Source: Acanthosepion esculentum (Eukaryota; Mollusca; Cephalopoda; Sepiida; Sepiidae). Taken from it: a stretch of 64,000 bases of DNA. This document shows, piece after piece, positions 55,480 through 64,000 of this stretch; the first letter of the stretch is position 1, and each line of letters begins with the position of its first letter. The notes below the pieces were generated by a model, which saw only the letters and a program-made list of their open reading frames with translations, did not search any database and was not told the origin of the DNA. Where the stretch lies: NCBI GenBank assembly GCA_964036315.1, contig OZ038485.1:78360960-78424959 (forward strand), in the 5' to 3' direction. A program made the translations under genes and the position numbers.

Positions 55480-56800
55480 ATATAATTTATACTCTGCCCG
55501 ATTCTATCAACGAACTAAGATTGAACTCTGTTGATACGTATATACAAAAGATATGTAATGTGCTCTTTTTGTGTTATGTCCGTTTTTATCTCTTTCAGAT
55601 TTCTCACCTTTTTGCGTCATCCCAAGTTTTTAATGTATCGAGTCTTCATGAGTCAATTTATGTTGTGTTGCACACACATAAACATACACAAACATATATG
55701 AAATTGTAAATGCATACCTGAATCCAAAGAATACATTCAAATAAACATTACATATTCACATTCGCTATCTATTACAAGTGATTTCCTTTTGTAATGCTAT
55801 ATTTGCTTGTATGTATGGCATGGGCCTTGGAAACTATATTACTTAATTAAAAGTGTCAGTAGTTCTTAGATAAACAGAAAAGAAAGATACCATGTTATCT
55901 AGTATTTATCTAGTCTTATATCTTGGTTCGTGACTCCTCGTCCGGGTAACTTTGGAAGCGGTAGAATAGAAGATAGTAAAAATTAAAAAAAAATTGACAG
56001 TTTAGCTCGAAGTTTGGAAGTTTTAATTTCTTTTACTATAAATTATTTCTAGGACCTAAACTAAATAAAATGATAGTCTTATATTCTAATATATTCGTAA
56101 TTTAATTCAAACTTTATCAGTCTAGCCGCATAAAAAATGAACGGTATTTGAATTGTTGGATTTTCAAATCTAATATTTCTCTTCGACTTAACAGTTTCTC
56201 TCCAAAAGGAATTTTGACAATTTAGATAATAAAGCTCTCTTTTATGCTTTCGTTGCGATTAACAAACTAAACGGGAGATGATTGACATAATAGATAGTAT
56301 AAAAGCAATTCTGTTTAAATCAATTTCTCCTGATTATATGTCAAAACTTTAGGGCCAAAACTAATTCTTTTAAATATTCTTTTGTAAACTCGATTCCGTA
56401 TATAAAAAGCAATTATTTCTCTCAACATTGACTATAATGATCAAGATGTTTACCTTTTCTTCCATTTTCTTTCATCTTTCAAGCAACTTTATAATTCTGT
56501 ACATAACTTTTCAAAGAACTTTCTTTTTTAAATCATATTTTGCCTGAAAAGAACTGTTCTCACCTGCCTTTTGTAATCTTCCAGGGAACAGAAATATTTT
56601 CATGACTAGAATTAATTGATTGGTTGATTTTGTTTAGCGGCATATCAGCCTCAGTGCGTTATTTAATGCCCAAATCTAAATATTTCGGAACAATTTTATG
56701 GTTTCAAATATATTTTGAACGCAATTGTTTACTTTCAACTACAAATAAAAAATAAATAAAATATATTGTTGGTCATTTTTTAAATATAAAAAGTATTTTG
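55480..56800. other. interval without recognised feature
   Basis: AT-rich, no supported gene or repeat. Confidence 0.4.
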
Positions 56801-56804
56801 GTAT

Positions 56805-57030
56805 TTTACTATAAGAATGTATTTTTATACCTTCATAGTGTTTTGATTTTGTTTGGGTTTCAGTATTTGCCCATAGCTAGGAATTAACAGGTGCTACCAT
56901 CCCGGGTCAAAGTGGACTTGGAACAACATTAATTAAAAGGTGTTTCTTCAGTGTCCACAAAATAGTCAATCTCCCGATCAGAGGCGTCATTGTCGGGTGT
57001 AGTTTATCATCTTACCCAGGATTATGGGAA
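56805..57030 (+). repeat. dispersed repeat E, copy 1
   Basis: TTTTACTATAAGAA, TTCATAGT.TTTTGA, CCATAG, CCCGGGTCA, GGAACAACA and TTTATCATC...CCAGGA blocks recur in the same order at 59510-59705. Lies just 5' of an L-D LINE end, as an untranslated or linked repeat might. Confidence 0.7.
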
Positions 57031-57049
57031 CGCTGGACAATCTTCTCAT

Positions 57050-57440
57050 AGATAAAAAATTGACGAAGCAACCGAAATGTGGTTCTACAGAAGGATGCTG
57101 AGAATACCATGGACCGAACATGTGAGCAACGACGAAGTTTTAGAGAAAATTGAAACCAAAAAGACATATAATTAACATCAGAAAGAGACAGTTGAAATTT
57201 CTAAGGCACATAATGACGAAAGAAGGCTTGGAAAATTTGATACTCACGAGACAGATTAAAGTCAAGGGACACAGAGAGAAACAACGTATAACCTATCTAG
57301 CGATCTTGAGTAGATGGATGGCAAAACAGGGTTTAGGAGAGATGACAGACACAAAATTTATAAATGACAGGAAATTGTGGAGAGCCATGATCACCAGCGT
57401 CTTGATGGGACACGGTATATAGAAGAAGAATAAAAAAAAA
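57050..57440 (+). pseudogene. L-D LINE C-terminal end
   Basis: Frames read MWFYRRMLRIPWTEHVSNDE and VLEKIETKKTYN, then (shifted) IRKRQLKFLRHIMTKEGLEN, LILTRQIKVKGHREKQRITY, SRWMAKQGLGEM, and DRKLWRAMITSVLMGHGI with a stop at 57420. One frameshift at about 57170. A short AGAAGAAGAAT run then follows, possibly the 3' tail. Confidence 0.82.
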
Positions 57441-57444
57441 CGCC

Positions 57445-58220
57445 AGTTTTTACAGTTTTCAAAGTCACGTTGATATAGCTATCCAAATGCAATTAAAATA
57501 CAATGTTTTATGAATGAATGAAATTAAAGATAAACAAACGAGAAAAATGAAACAAAAAAAAAGAAGATTTTTTCTTTCTTGATCAAGCCCATACAATGAT
57601 GGATATGGTGGTTCACTCAAAACAGACCTGTGTTTTTTTTTTCAGTTCACATTGTGTGGAATTGACCGACATCTCGTTCTTTGAAGTTAACTGCTGGCAG
57701 ATCGTTATGGACATATTGCTTTACAATGCTTCTTTTTTACTTTTCTTCACTCTTGACCCAATTTGGATCACTGCCATTAATGGCTGCAGAAGAGAGTAAC
57801 TTGATATTGTTATTAACTGATTTGTAGTATGAGAAGATGTAAAAGATGTCAACTGCAAAAGCACCGTTACTTGAGATATATTGATTGGCGCAGGAGACTA
57901 TGGCGCCAGTTGTTAACATGTATTTCCGCCTGTTACTTATTGGCCGTATCACATGGGACCTAGTGGTCAACGAACAAAAGCAATGGATTCCCAGGAAGGT
58001 ACTGTGTCTTTGAATTTAACGGAACCTGAAAATATTTCCTGTACTTCAAGTAATTTCTGGATGAATGTTTCACAAATGTCCATCGGATCAAATATGGACA
58101 ACAAATGATGTTTCAATGAAAAATTTGATTATACTAGAATTTTTTGAAATCCTCACAGTATTTAGTGTTGCTGAAATTATCGCTAACATTTTTTGTCAAG
58201 ATTTACAAAATCGACGTTTC
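57445..58220. other. interval without recognised feature
   Basis: No supported gene. Open frames of 60-77 codons here resemble nothing I know. Confidence 0.4.
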
Positions 58221-58221
58221 G

Positions 58222-58560
58222 TTCAATTTCGCAAACTAATCGATGAAATTTGAATAAGCTGATTTGTTTGGCAAAAATACTTTAACGAAAACCCTCCTTC
58301 GTAGTTTAATAATTTCTTTAATTTCATTTTATAGGACTTCATGGTAAACAATATTTTTGAGAAAATTTTTTTCCCCTTTTTAACAGAGAATAATAAATTC
58401 TTAGTATTTCTTACTCTTGAGCAGGCAACATACAACTTGCCCTGCGTAAATATTGCTTTCTGGTGATAAATTCCAATTTTTTGAAGCTTTAGGCCTTGTG
58501 ATTTATTTATAGTTCTCGCAAACTCAGGGCGAACTGGAAATTTGATTCCTGTTTTAAAAA
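58222..58560 (-). pseudogene. Helitron/PIF1-type helicase C-terminal fragment
   Basis: Minus strand reads IKFPVRPEFARTINKSQGLK, KIGIYHQKAIFTQGKLYVAC and SRVRNTKNLLFSVKKG. TINKSQG and LYVA.SRV are the last helicase motifs of PIF1-like proteins as found at the end of Helitron Rep/helicases. A cellular PIF1 would normally have VALSRV; YVACSRV favours a Helitron. Upstream helicase motifs and Rep are missing. Confidence 0.8.
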
Positions 58561-58599
58561 AATGTTGTTTGTAAAATTACGAAAACACATAAAAATAGC

Positions 58600-58640
58600 C
58601 AAAATCGAGTTGTTTTCTCTTGAAAACAACTGATTTCAGC
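58600..58640. repeat. perfect palindrome
   Basis: GTTGTTTTC (58609-58617), TCTT, GAAAACAAC (58622-58630): a 9-bp perfect hairpin. It lies upstream (minus sense) of the helicase fragment; no function can be assigned. Confidence 0.6.
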
Positions 58641-59118
58641 TGGTTTAGGCAGCTTACGTAAAGTTATATTATAAAGAATTAATACTGTACTTTTTACCCC
58701 CTTACCTGTTTGCCCTTTTCCCCAAAATTTGGTTTCGATCGGTCAATGTAAGGCTATTTTGCAAGGTGTGACGGACGGTTGGAGTAACGATTGTCATAGA
58801 ATTTTATATATACAGTATGCCTACGTGCATACGAGCTGAATTTTGAGATACGAACAATGTCTCCTTAAAGAATGGAAGGATGTTAACGACTTGACGTGAA
58901 TTTTATACTATTGTTCAGCCAATAAAAGGCCCAAGACCCAAGTTAGAGGGTTGTTTATTGAGGTTGTAAGTGTATAAAAGAAGATGCGAAAGGTGCATAT
59001 TATGAAGATATGTAAGTTTGGTTTGCTTTGTTTAACAGTATAACAAACTCCATACGGGTTATTTAATGCTGAAATTTAATTTGTTTGGAGCTATGGTAAT
59101 AGTTTTTTTACTAATAAA

Positions 59119-59520
59119 ATCAATTGCTGGAATTTTTTCTATTAAAATCTCTTGTTGGAATTGTTTTATTATTAAAATCTAAAACTGGAATTTTTTCTAT
59201 TAAAATCTATTGCTGGAAGTTTTATTATTAAAATCTTTACTGGAATTTTTTTCTGTTAAAATCTATTGCTAGAATTTTTTCTATTAAAATCTATTGCTGG
59301 AATTTTTTCTATTAAAATCTATTGCTGGAATTTTTTCTATAAATCTATTGCTAGAATTTTTTCTATTAAAATCTATTGCTGGAATTTTTTTATTATTAAA
59401 ATTATTTTTCTGTTAATATCTATTGCTGGAATTTTTTCTGTTAAAATCTATTGCTGGAATTTTTTATTACTAACATTTATTGCTGGAGGATTTTTATTAT
59501 TAAAATCTGTTACTGAAATT
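59119..59520 (+). repeat. 28-bp minisatellite
   Basis: About 13 diverged copies of CTATTGCTGGAATTTTTTCT plus ATTAAAAT; exact spacing of 28 bases in the central copies (59291 onward), with indels outside. It also creates a repetitive open frame (59266-59595) that is not a gene. Runs straight into repeat E. Confidence 0.95.
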
Positions 59521-59705
59521 TTTTACTATAAGAAAATATTTTTATACTTTCATAGTATTTTGACTTCAGTTTGGTGGTTTACTATTTGTCCATAGATGGG
59601 ACCATAATAGATGCTGCCACCCCCGGGTCAGTGGTGGCTCAGGGAACAACAGAAATTAAGAGGTGGTTCCACGCTTCATGCAGTTTATCATCATAACCAG
59701 GACGT
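59510..59705 (+). repeat. dispersed repeat E, copy 2
   Basis: Aligns with 56805-57030; contains GCCACCCCCGGGTCAG. Adjacent to SINE-B here, to an L-D end at the other copy. Confidence 0.7.
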
Positions 59706-59734
59706 AAAATATCTAAGATAATGATTGACTCTAG

Positions 59735-59995
59735 ACTTGAAGAGGTTAGAGGCACAGTTAATGAAGATTTACCGTTGCCTCTCATTCATTCCCTAATAAA
59801 CTATAGGTTAAACAGTAGGGTAAACCGAGCTCTCTAGCCTTAGATGGCAACCAGTCTGGGAGAAATCTCTAAATTCCAAACTGCGGAAAAGGCAATGGGA
59901 AACCATCACACTGTCTTAATAATGTACGATAATTCAAAGATAATAAAGAAAAGTAAATTGTGGAGAGTCATGATCGTATGCTTCAGGAAGTGACA
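59735..59995 (+). mobile_element. SINE-B with L-D-like 3' end
   Basis: CTCTAGCCTTAGATGGCAAC, ATTCCAAACTGCGGAAAAGG and GGGAAACCATCAC are SINE-B body. From 59953 the sequence AAATTGTGGAGAGTCATGAT matches the last coding bases of L-D (AAATTGTGGAGAGCCATGAT at 57372). SINE-B thus appears to end in L-D 3' sequence, or a SINE and an L-D stub lie side by side. Confidence 0.65.
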
Positions 59996-60059
59996 TAGCA
60001 TTTTAGAAACTGATTTCATACATTAGTATGGCATTATAATGGGAGAAGCATGTACACGA

Positions 60060-60480
60060 CTAACCCTTTACTTTCATTTGTGTGATTGTGTGGAGTTGAA
60101 GTTTCAAGTTTTTTGCCGTGTCCCTTCATTATGCAGGCGACTATGACTCTCCACAACTTCTTATTTTTGTAGTTCTTATCAATGTTTGTCTTATTACTAT
60201 CCCACCCATTCCATATTCTGTCATCCGTGCACAACCTTGTTAGGTAGGTTACTTTTTGTTTTCTTTTACCCATCTTACCATTAGTGTGTGCTTTGACTGT
60301 CAAATTCCCCAAGCCACCTTTCCTCATTGGGTGTCCTAAAAATTTCAGCTGTGTCTTCCTAATTATGTGTATCAGTATCCTTTTTGTTTCCATTTTACTT
60401 AAAACTTCCTCATTGCTCACATGATACGTCCATGACATCATTCTGTAGAATCCCATCTCTGTTGCTACGTCTCCCCTTCG
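60060..60480 (-). pseudogene. L-D LINE C-terminal end
   Basis: Minus-strand frame 60456 to 60037: MGFYRMMSWTYHVSNEEVLS, KMETKRILIHIIRKTQLKFL, GHPMRKGGLGNLTV, then KNKKLWRVIVACIMKGHGKK. 140 codons without a stop, so one of the least broken LINE fragments, though 5' truncated. Confidence 0.8.
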
Positions 60481-60631
60481 TCTGTGAGGAAATTATCCAT
60501 CATTCATTGCCATATAGGAGGATGGATATTACCTAGCATTTCAGTACTCTTTTCTTTACATGCTCCCAAAACAGTAGGATGATGTAAAAGATTGTGTTGC
60601 TTGTTTGTATGAGCTTAACTATAGTTAAAGT

Positions 60632-61196
60632 CAGGGTGCGATGGATAATTCTCGTCTAAATAACGCAAGTATGAAAACAACACCGACATCTCATTTTAAC
60701 AGATATATCTATCGAAATTACACAAAAATATCTTGAAAGAGTAAATTTATCCAATAAAATCATCAATGGCTTCAACCACGGCCTCCAGACGACATTGGAA
60801 TCTCTTGCAACTCTTCTGGACGGTCTCCTAGATTAAGTTGGTGAATGTCGCCATAATCCTTGCGTTCAGTTCATCTTTGGTGTTACAAGGAGTTTTGTTG
60901 GTCTCTCACTCGAGTGCGCCCCACACATAATAATCAAGTGGGTTGCAGTCTGAGGAATTAGGTAGTCAGATATAAGGGTTGATGTGGTCGCAGAAATTGT
61001 CTGACACCCATGACTGGGTTCTCCTGTTTGATTGTCATGGTACAGAGTCCTGTTACCAGACACAGGGTCTTCCAGCAGCCACCCTCTTGACCTAAGGTAA
61101 ATAGTAATATGTGCAGTCGACAAAATCAAAAAACAAAAAACGCGCATGCGCGAAATTAAAAATATAAAATGGTGACCATTTACCCATCGCACCCTG
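60632..61196 (-). mobile_element. Tc1/mariner element with internal deletion
   Basis: Ends CAGGGTGCGATGG (60632-60644) and its inverse CCATCGCACCCTG (61184-61196). The minus strand inside reads DYYVWGAL, TNKTPCNTKDELNARIMATF, TVQKSCKRFQCRLEAVVEA, the C-terminus of a Tc1/mariner transposase with PNSSDCNPLDYYVWG (third catalytic Asp). N-terminus and first catalytic Asp are absent, giving a 565-bp derivative. Stops present. Its sub-terminal GCGCATGCGCG block is shared with 36368-36615, where the N-terminus survives. Confidence 0.85.
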
Positions 61197-61384
61197 TACT
61201 GGCATTCTAAAGTAACTGTTTATATAGTCCATGGTAGGTAGGATTTATTAAGCAACTCCTTCAAAATTTATATTCACTGTGATTATTAAATAAATAGCAC
61301 ATTCCTAAAACGGGAGAAAATTGAATCTATTATATCTTAGCAGTTACTGCATTTAATCCCAGGTGACATAAATACGAGAATCGT

Positions 61385-62445
61385 CCGAAAAGTTCATGGG
61401 CTGACCAAGATGCTCTCATGGAAAGTGATTAAATGAGGTTTATTTTTCAACATAGTCTCCCTTGCGCTTCACACACTTCTTCTATCGGTGTTGCAGTGCT
61501 TGGGTCTCATTGGTGAAGAAGCTTTAATCCTGTTGGCCAAAAAGGCCATCGACAGCAGATATGACATCCTCACCACTGCGGTACTTGTTCCCAGTCAAGT
61601 GTTTTTCATGTTGGGCCACAGATGAAAGTTAGATGGATCAAATTAGGCGAATAGGATAGTTGATCAAACAGTTCAAAGTCATGCTCAGCAGCTATTCAAA
61701 CCAAGGACGTGTGCTGGAGCATTGTTCTGATGAAACAAGATCCATTTCGTCAGTTTTTCTGGACGTTTGGTCTTGATAGCTTTTCGTAACTACCTCAGCA
61801 AGTTGACATAATGCTCTCCATTGATGATGTTGCCCTTTCGAAGATAGTCAATAAACACAATACCTTTTTCTTCCCCCCAAAACTGAGGCTATCATTTTCC
61901 CTTCAGATGAAATGAGCTTGTTCTTCTTTGGAGCAGATGAGGAGGTGTGTTTCTCTGCATTTCTCTTGACCAAATGGTGAACCCAACATTCATCCTGGGG
62001 CAGAAAAGTTTCAAGAAAACCAGCTTGATCTGTGTTAGACAATGTTAGATTGTCTCATGATGTGATTAGCCTGTAAGCCTGTAAGGTGTCAGAAAACGTG
62101 ACACACAGCGAGCATTGTGCAGAATATCCTCAACTCTCACCGGATATGCTAATAGCATTGGCTATTTGATCTATAATAAATCGCCTGTCAGCCAGTGAGT
62201 ACGCTCAATATTTGTTCTCAGTGGTGTATGTTGCAGGGAGTCCAGACCTTGGGTCATCTTCAAGACTCTCCCTTCCCCGCCTAAATTCAACTCCCTACTG
62301 TTGCACTGTTGATATACCTAGAGAGTCTTCCCCTAATGTAACAACCATGTCAGTATATGAATGTCCTTGGTGGCTAAGCCCTTTTGCTGTAAGTACTTAA
62401 TAATACCTCGATACCAAATTATGTCCATTTTCATAACAAGTTGCT
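61385..62445 (-). pseudogene. mariner transposase, near full length, broken
   Basis: Minus strand, N to C: MKMDIIWYRGIIKYLQQKGL (start about 62437), DMVVTLGEDSLGISTVQQ, EFRRGRESLEDDPRSGLP, DRRFIIDQIANAIS (helix-turn-helix region), DNLTLSNTDQAGFLETFLPQ, DECWVHH (first catalytic Asp), SAPKKNKLISSEGKMIASVL, INGEHYVNLLR, KTKRPEKLTKWILFHQNNAP (second Asp is Asn), then PSNFHLWPNMKNT (third Asp is Asn). Four or more frameshifts/stops. 3' end near 61385 has CGTCCGAAAAGTTCATGGG, a likely terminal repeat. Confidence 0.88.
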
Positions 62446-62449
62446 ACTA

Positions 62450-63595
62450 GTAATTTATGAAGTCTTTTTTGAACAGTCATATGTCAGTTTACTGGAGAAA
62501 AAAAAACAATGCAGTTGTTAATAAGAAGAGTTGAAATTAATGCATGCATGTTTTCACAGCTCTAGTATCGCTCCTTCATAGGCAGCCTATGAACGTTTCA
62601 GCGCATCCTTGTAAAGCTTAGTTTTTCTTTCCTTTTGTTAAGTCGTTGTCCACTGATTTTACTTCTACTCCACAAACTCACCGATTAATTTGAGATATTT
62701 TTATTTGTTTTTCTGGCGACAAGAAAAAAGTAAATGACTTAGTTATTATTATGGGGTATTACCTAAAGTTTGTTTCAATGTTAACTTGTGATAGAAATGA
62801 ATTGAAAATCAGGAACAAATGAATTATCACCAGTTACGAATTAATTAAATAGTTATTAATAGACTAAGTATCTGTGATAGTCATTGGTCAGGAATTAGTG
62901 CAAGTGTTACCAATAGAATATTGTTATAACGTGTATAATTATAACATTAGTACTCTAATTTCAAGTTTTAAAAGTTGACGTTTAAAGCAGTTAGCTTTAA
63001 TAGCCATTTCATAGCTGTGAAATTTAAATAATATATTAAGAATATATCGGATGTAGTCATTTTCCTTGCATTGAAGTAATCAAATTATTTAAAAACGTAT
63101 TTAAAATGGCAAGGCATTTGAAAATTCGAATCATGTTAGAGATGGTTTAATTACTTTTAGTGACACAATGTAAATTAAGTATACTACGATAATAGCATAA
63201 TTATGAATATTTTACATTGTGAATGTATCTTACATTGTTAGGACAAGGGCGCGTGTAATTTTTTGACATTGTATGGCAAATATTGTCTTTCATTTCCGTG
63301 AATCTTCATATAAGTTCAGAGTCAGTATTCGAGTATACATTTTATCCCGACACAAAAGCAGTTAACGTATCGAAGCACTGAAATATATAACGCCTAAGAA
63401 GAAAATCTGCCCACCTTGAAAATCAGCTTTCAAAATCCTGGTGTGGAGTTTAGCGTTTCAAATTATCACGGGTTGGGGAGTGGTATTCGGTTATTTGCAA
63501 GAAAACATTCACCAAAAATTTGACACATGCATTTATTTTTATTTTATATATTACTTCAAACGTTATTTTTAATCTGTGTTTAAAATAGATGCCCA
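62450..63595. other. interval without recognised feature
   Basis: AT-rich, no supported gene or repeat. Confidence 0.4.
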
Positions 63596-63599
63596 TTTT

Positions 63600-63960
63600 A
63601 TTTAAAACAGTATGTATTACGTCTACCAGCCTGCGCACTCGAGTAAACTTTTATATGTGTGTATGAAAGAATGTGAAAAAAAGAAAACATCATTAAGGAC
63701 AATAAAAGGACAGGAATTAAGACTGACGATAAAGATTGACATTGCATTTGGATTTTTGAAGATCGAAGTTGACCGGAAAGTAAGAGACTGCAAGAGTGTT
63801 CCACAAGAGAGAAGTACGATAGAAGAGGCTGTTAGCATAGAAATTACGGTTACATTTAGTCATTTTAACTGTAGAATGATGAGACCTAACTGTCAATCAA
63901 GTACTGTGCTCAAATTTGTAAAATCGAGATAAAAACAATTAACATAAAAACTATGTTATA
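63600..63960 (-). pseudogene. L-A LINE C-terminal end
   Basis: Minus strand reads KMTKCNRNFYANSLFYRTSL, LWNTLAVSYFPVNFDLQKSK and CNVNLY, a stop, then 3'-UTR. Same subfamily as 38735-39420 (CNCKCYANNFPRTSRLWESL). Confidence 0.75.
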
Positions 63961-64000
63961 GCGGTTAAAATGTGACTGAAGCCAAAATACCGATTTTTCT

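Noticed and set aside
59266..59595. 109-codon repetitive frame
   Set aside because: Created by the 28-bp minisatellite; the frame shifts between units and is not a conserved protein repeat.

Overview
The window looks like non-genic, repeat-rich DNA from an AT-rich animal nuclear genome. There is no prokaryotic gene architecture, no operon and no intact gene. There are very many (TA)n, (AC)n, (ATT)n and (TATC)n microsatellites, and decayed copies of LINEs, a Penelope-like element, tRNA-derived SINEs, Tc1/mariner, hAT and Helitron DNA. A mollusc, and in particular a cephalopod such as an octopus, is my best guess from this repeat mixture; nothing in the sequence proves it. Almost every long open frame is either a microsatellite read as a peptide (Tyr-Ile, Cys-Val, Ile, Ser or Tyr runs) or a fragment of a transposable element.

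Layout. 0-13 kb: mariner and Tc1 relics, (TA)n-bounded repeats, hAT ends, a LINE 3' end (8.2-8.7 kb) and a nearly whole but broken mariner (9.4-10.3 kb). 11.7-12.4 kb: a 129-bp direct duplication around a microsatellite. 14-17 kb: LINE ends, a fold-back element with a GC-rich core, a tandem CTGAAGA module array and a 5S-rRNA-derived segment. 18.5-21.1 kb: three LINEs of restriction-like-endonuclease type, head to tail, each ending in an (ATT)n tail. 23.6-25.6 kb: a Penelope-like element with reverse transcriptase and GIY-YIG regions, split by a SINE with a 13-bp target-site duplication. 27.5-37 kb: further LINEs of the same endonuclease type and of CR1/Jockey type, plus Tc1 ends. 37-50 kb: sparser, with SINE-B split by a hAT MITE (8-bp duplication), a possible terminal exon at 44.6 kb and the end of a second Penelope-like element at 48.5 kb. 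50-56 kb: LINE, SINE and (TA)n-bounded elements, including an internally inverted SINE. 56.8-64 kb: two more LINE families, a Helitron helicase fragment, a 28-bp minisatellite, an internally deleted Tc1/mariner element and a nearly full-length mariner.

Family names used here: L-A = CR1/Jockey-like LINE; L-D = second LINE whose ORF ends in a KLWRAMI-like motif; L-R = LINE with a CCHC knuckle and RPD-X14-D endonuclease; SINE-A and SINE-B = two tRNA-derived SINEs.

The most interesting signal is a recurring module, CTGANGA, then (usually) one extra A, a short hairpin, GAAAC, and often a palindromic ACGT or ACGCGT. It occurs in several apparently unrelated repeat families, twice in tandem. It has the layout of a minimal hammerhead ribozyme of the small, dimer-forming kind known from Penelope-like retroelements. 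Activity is inference; most copies here are mutated.
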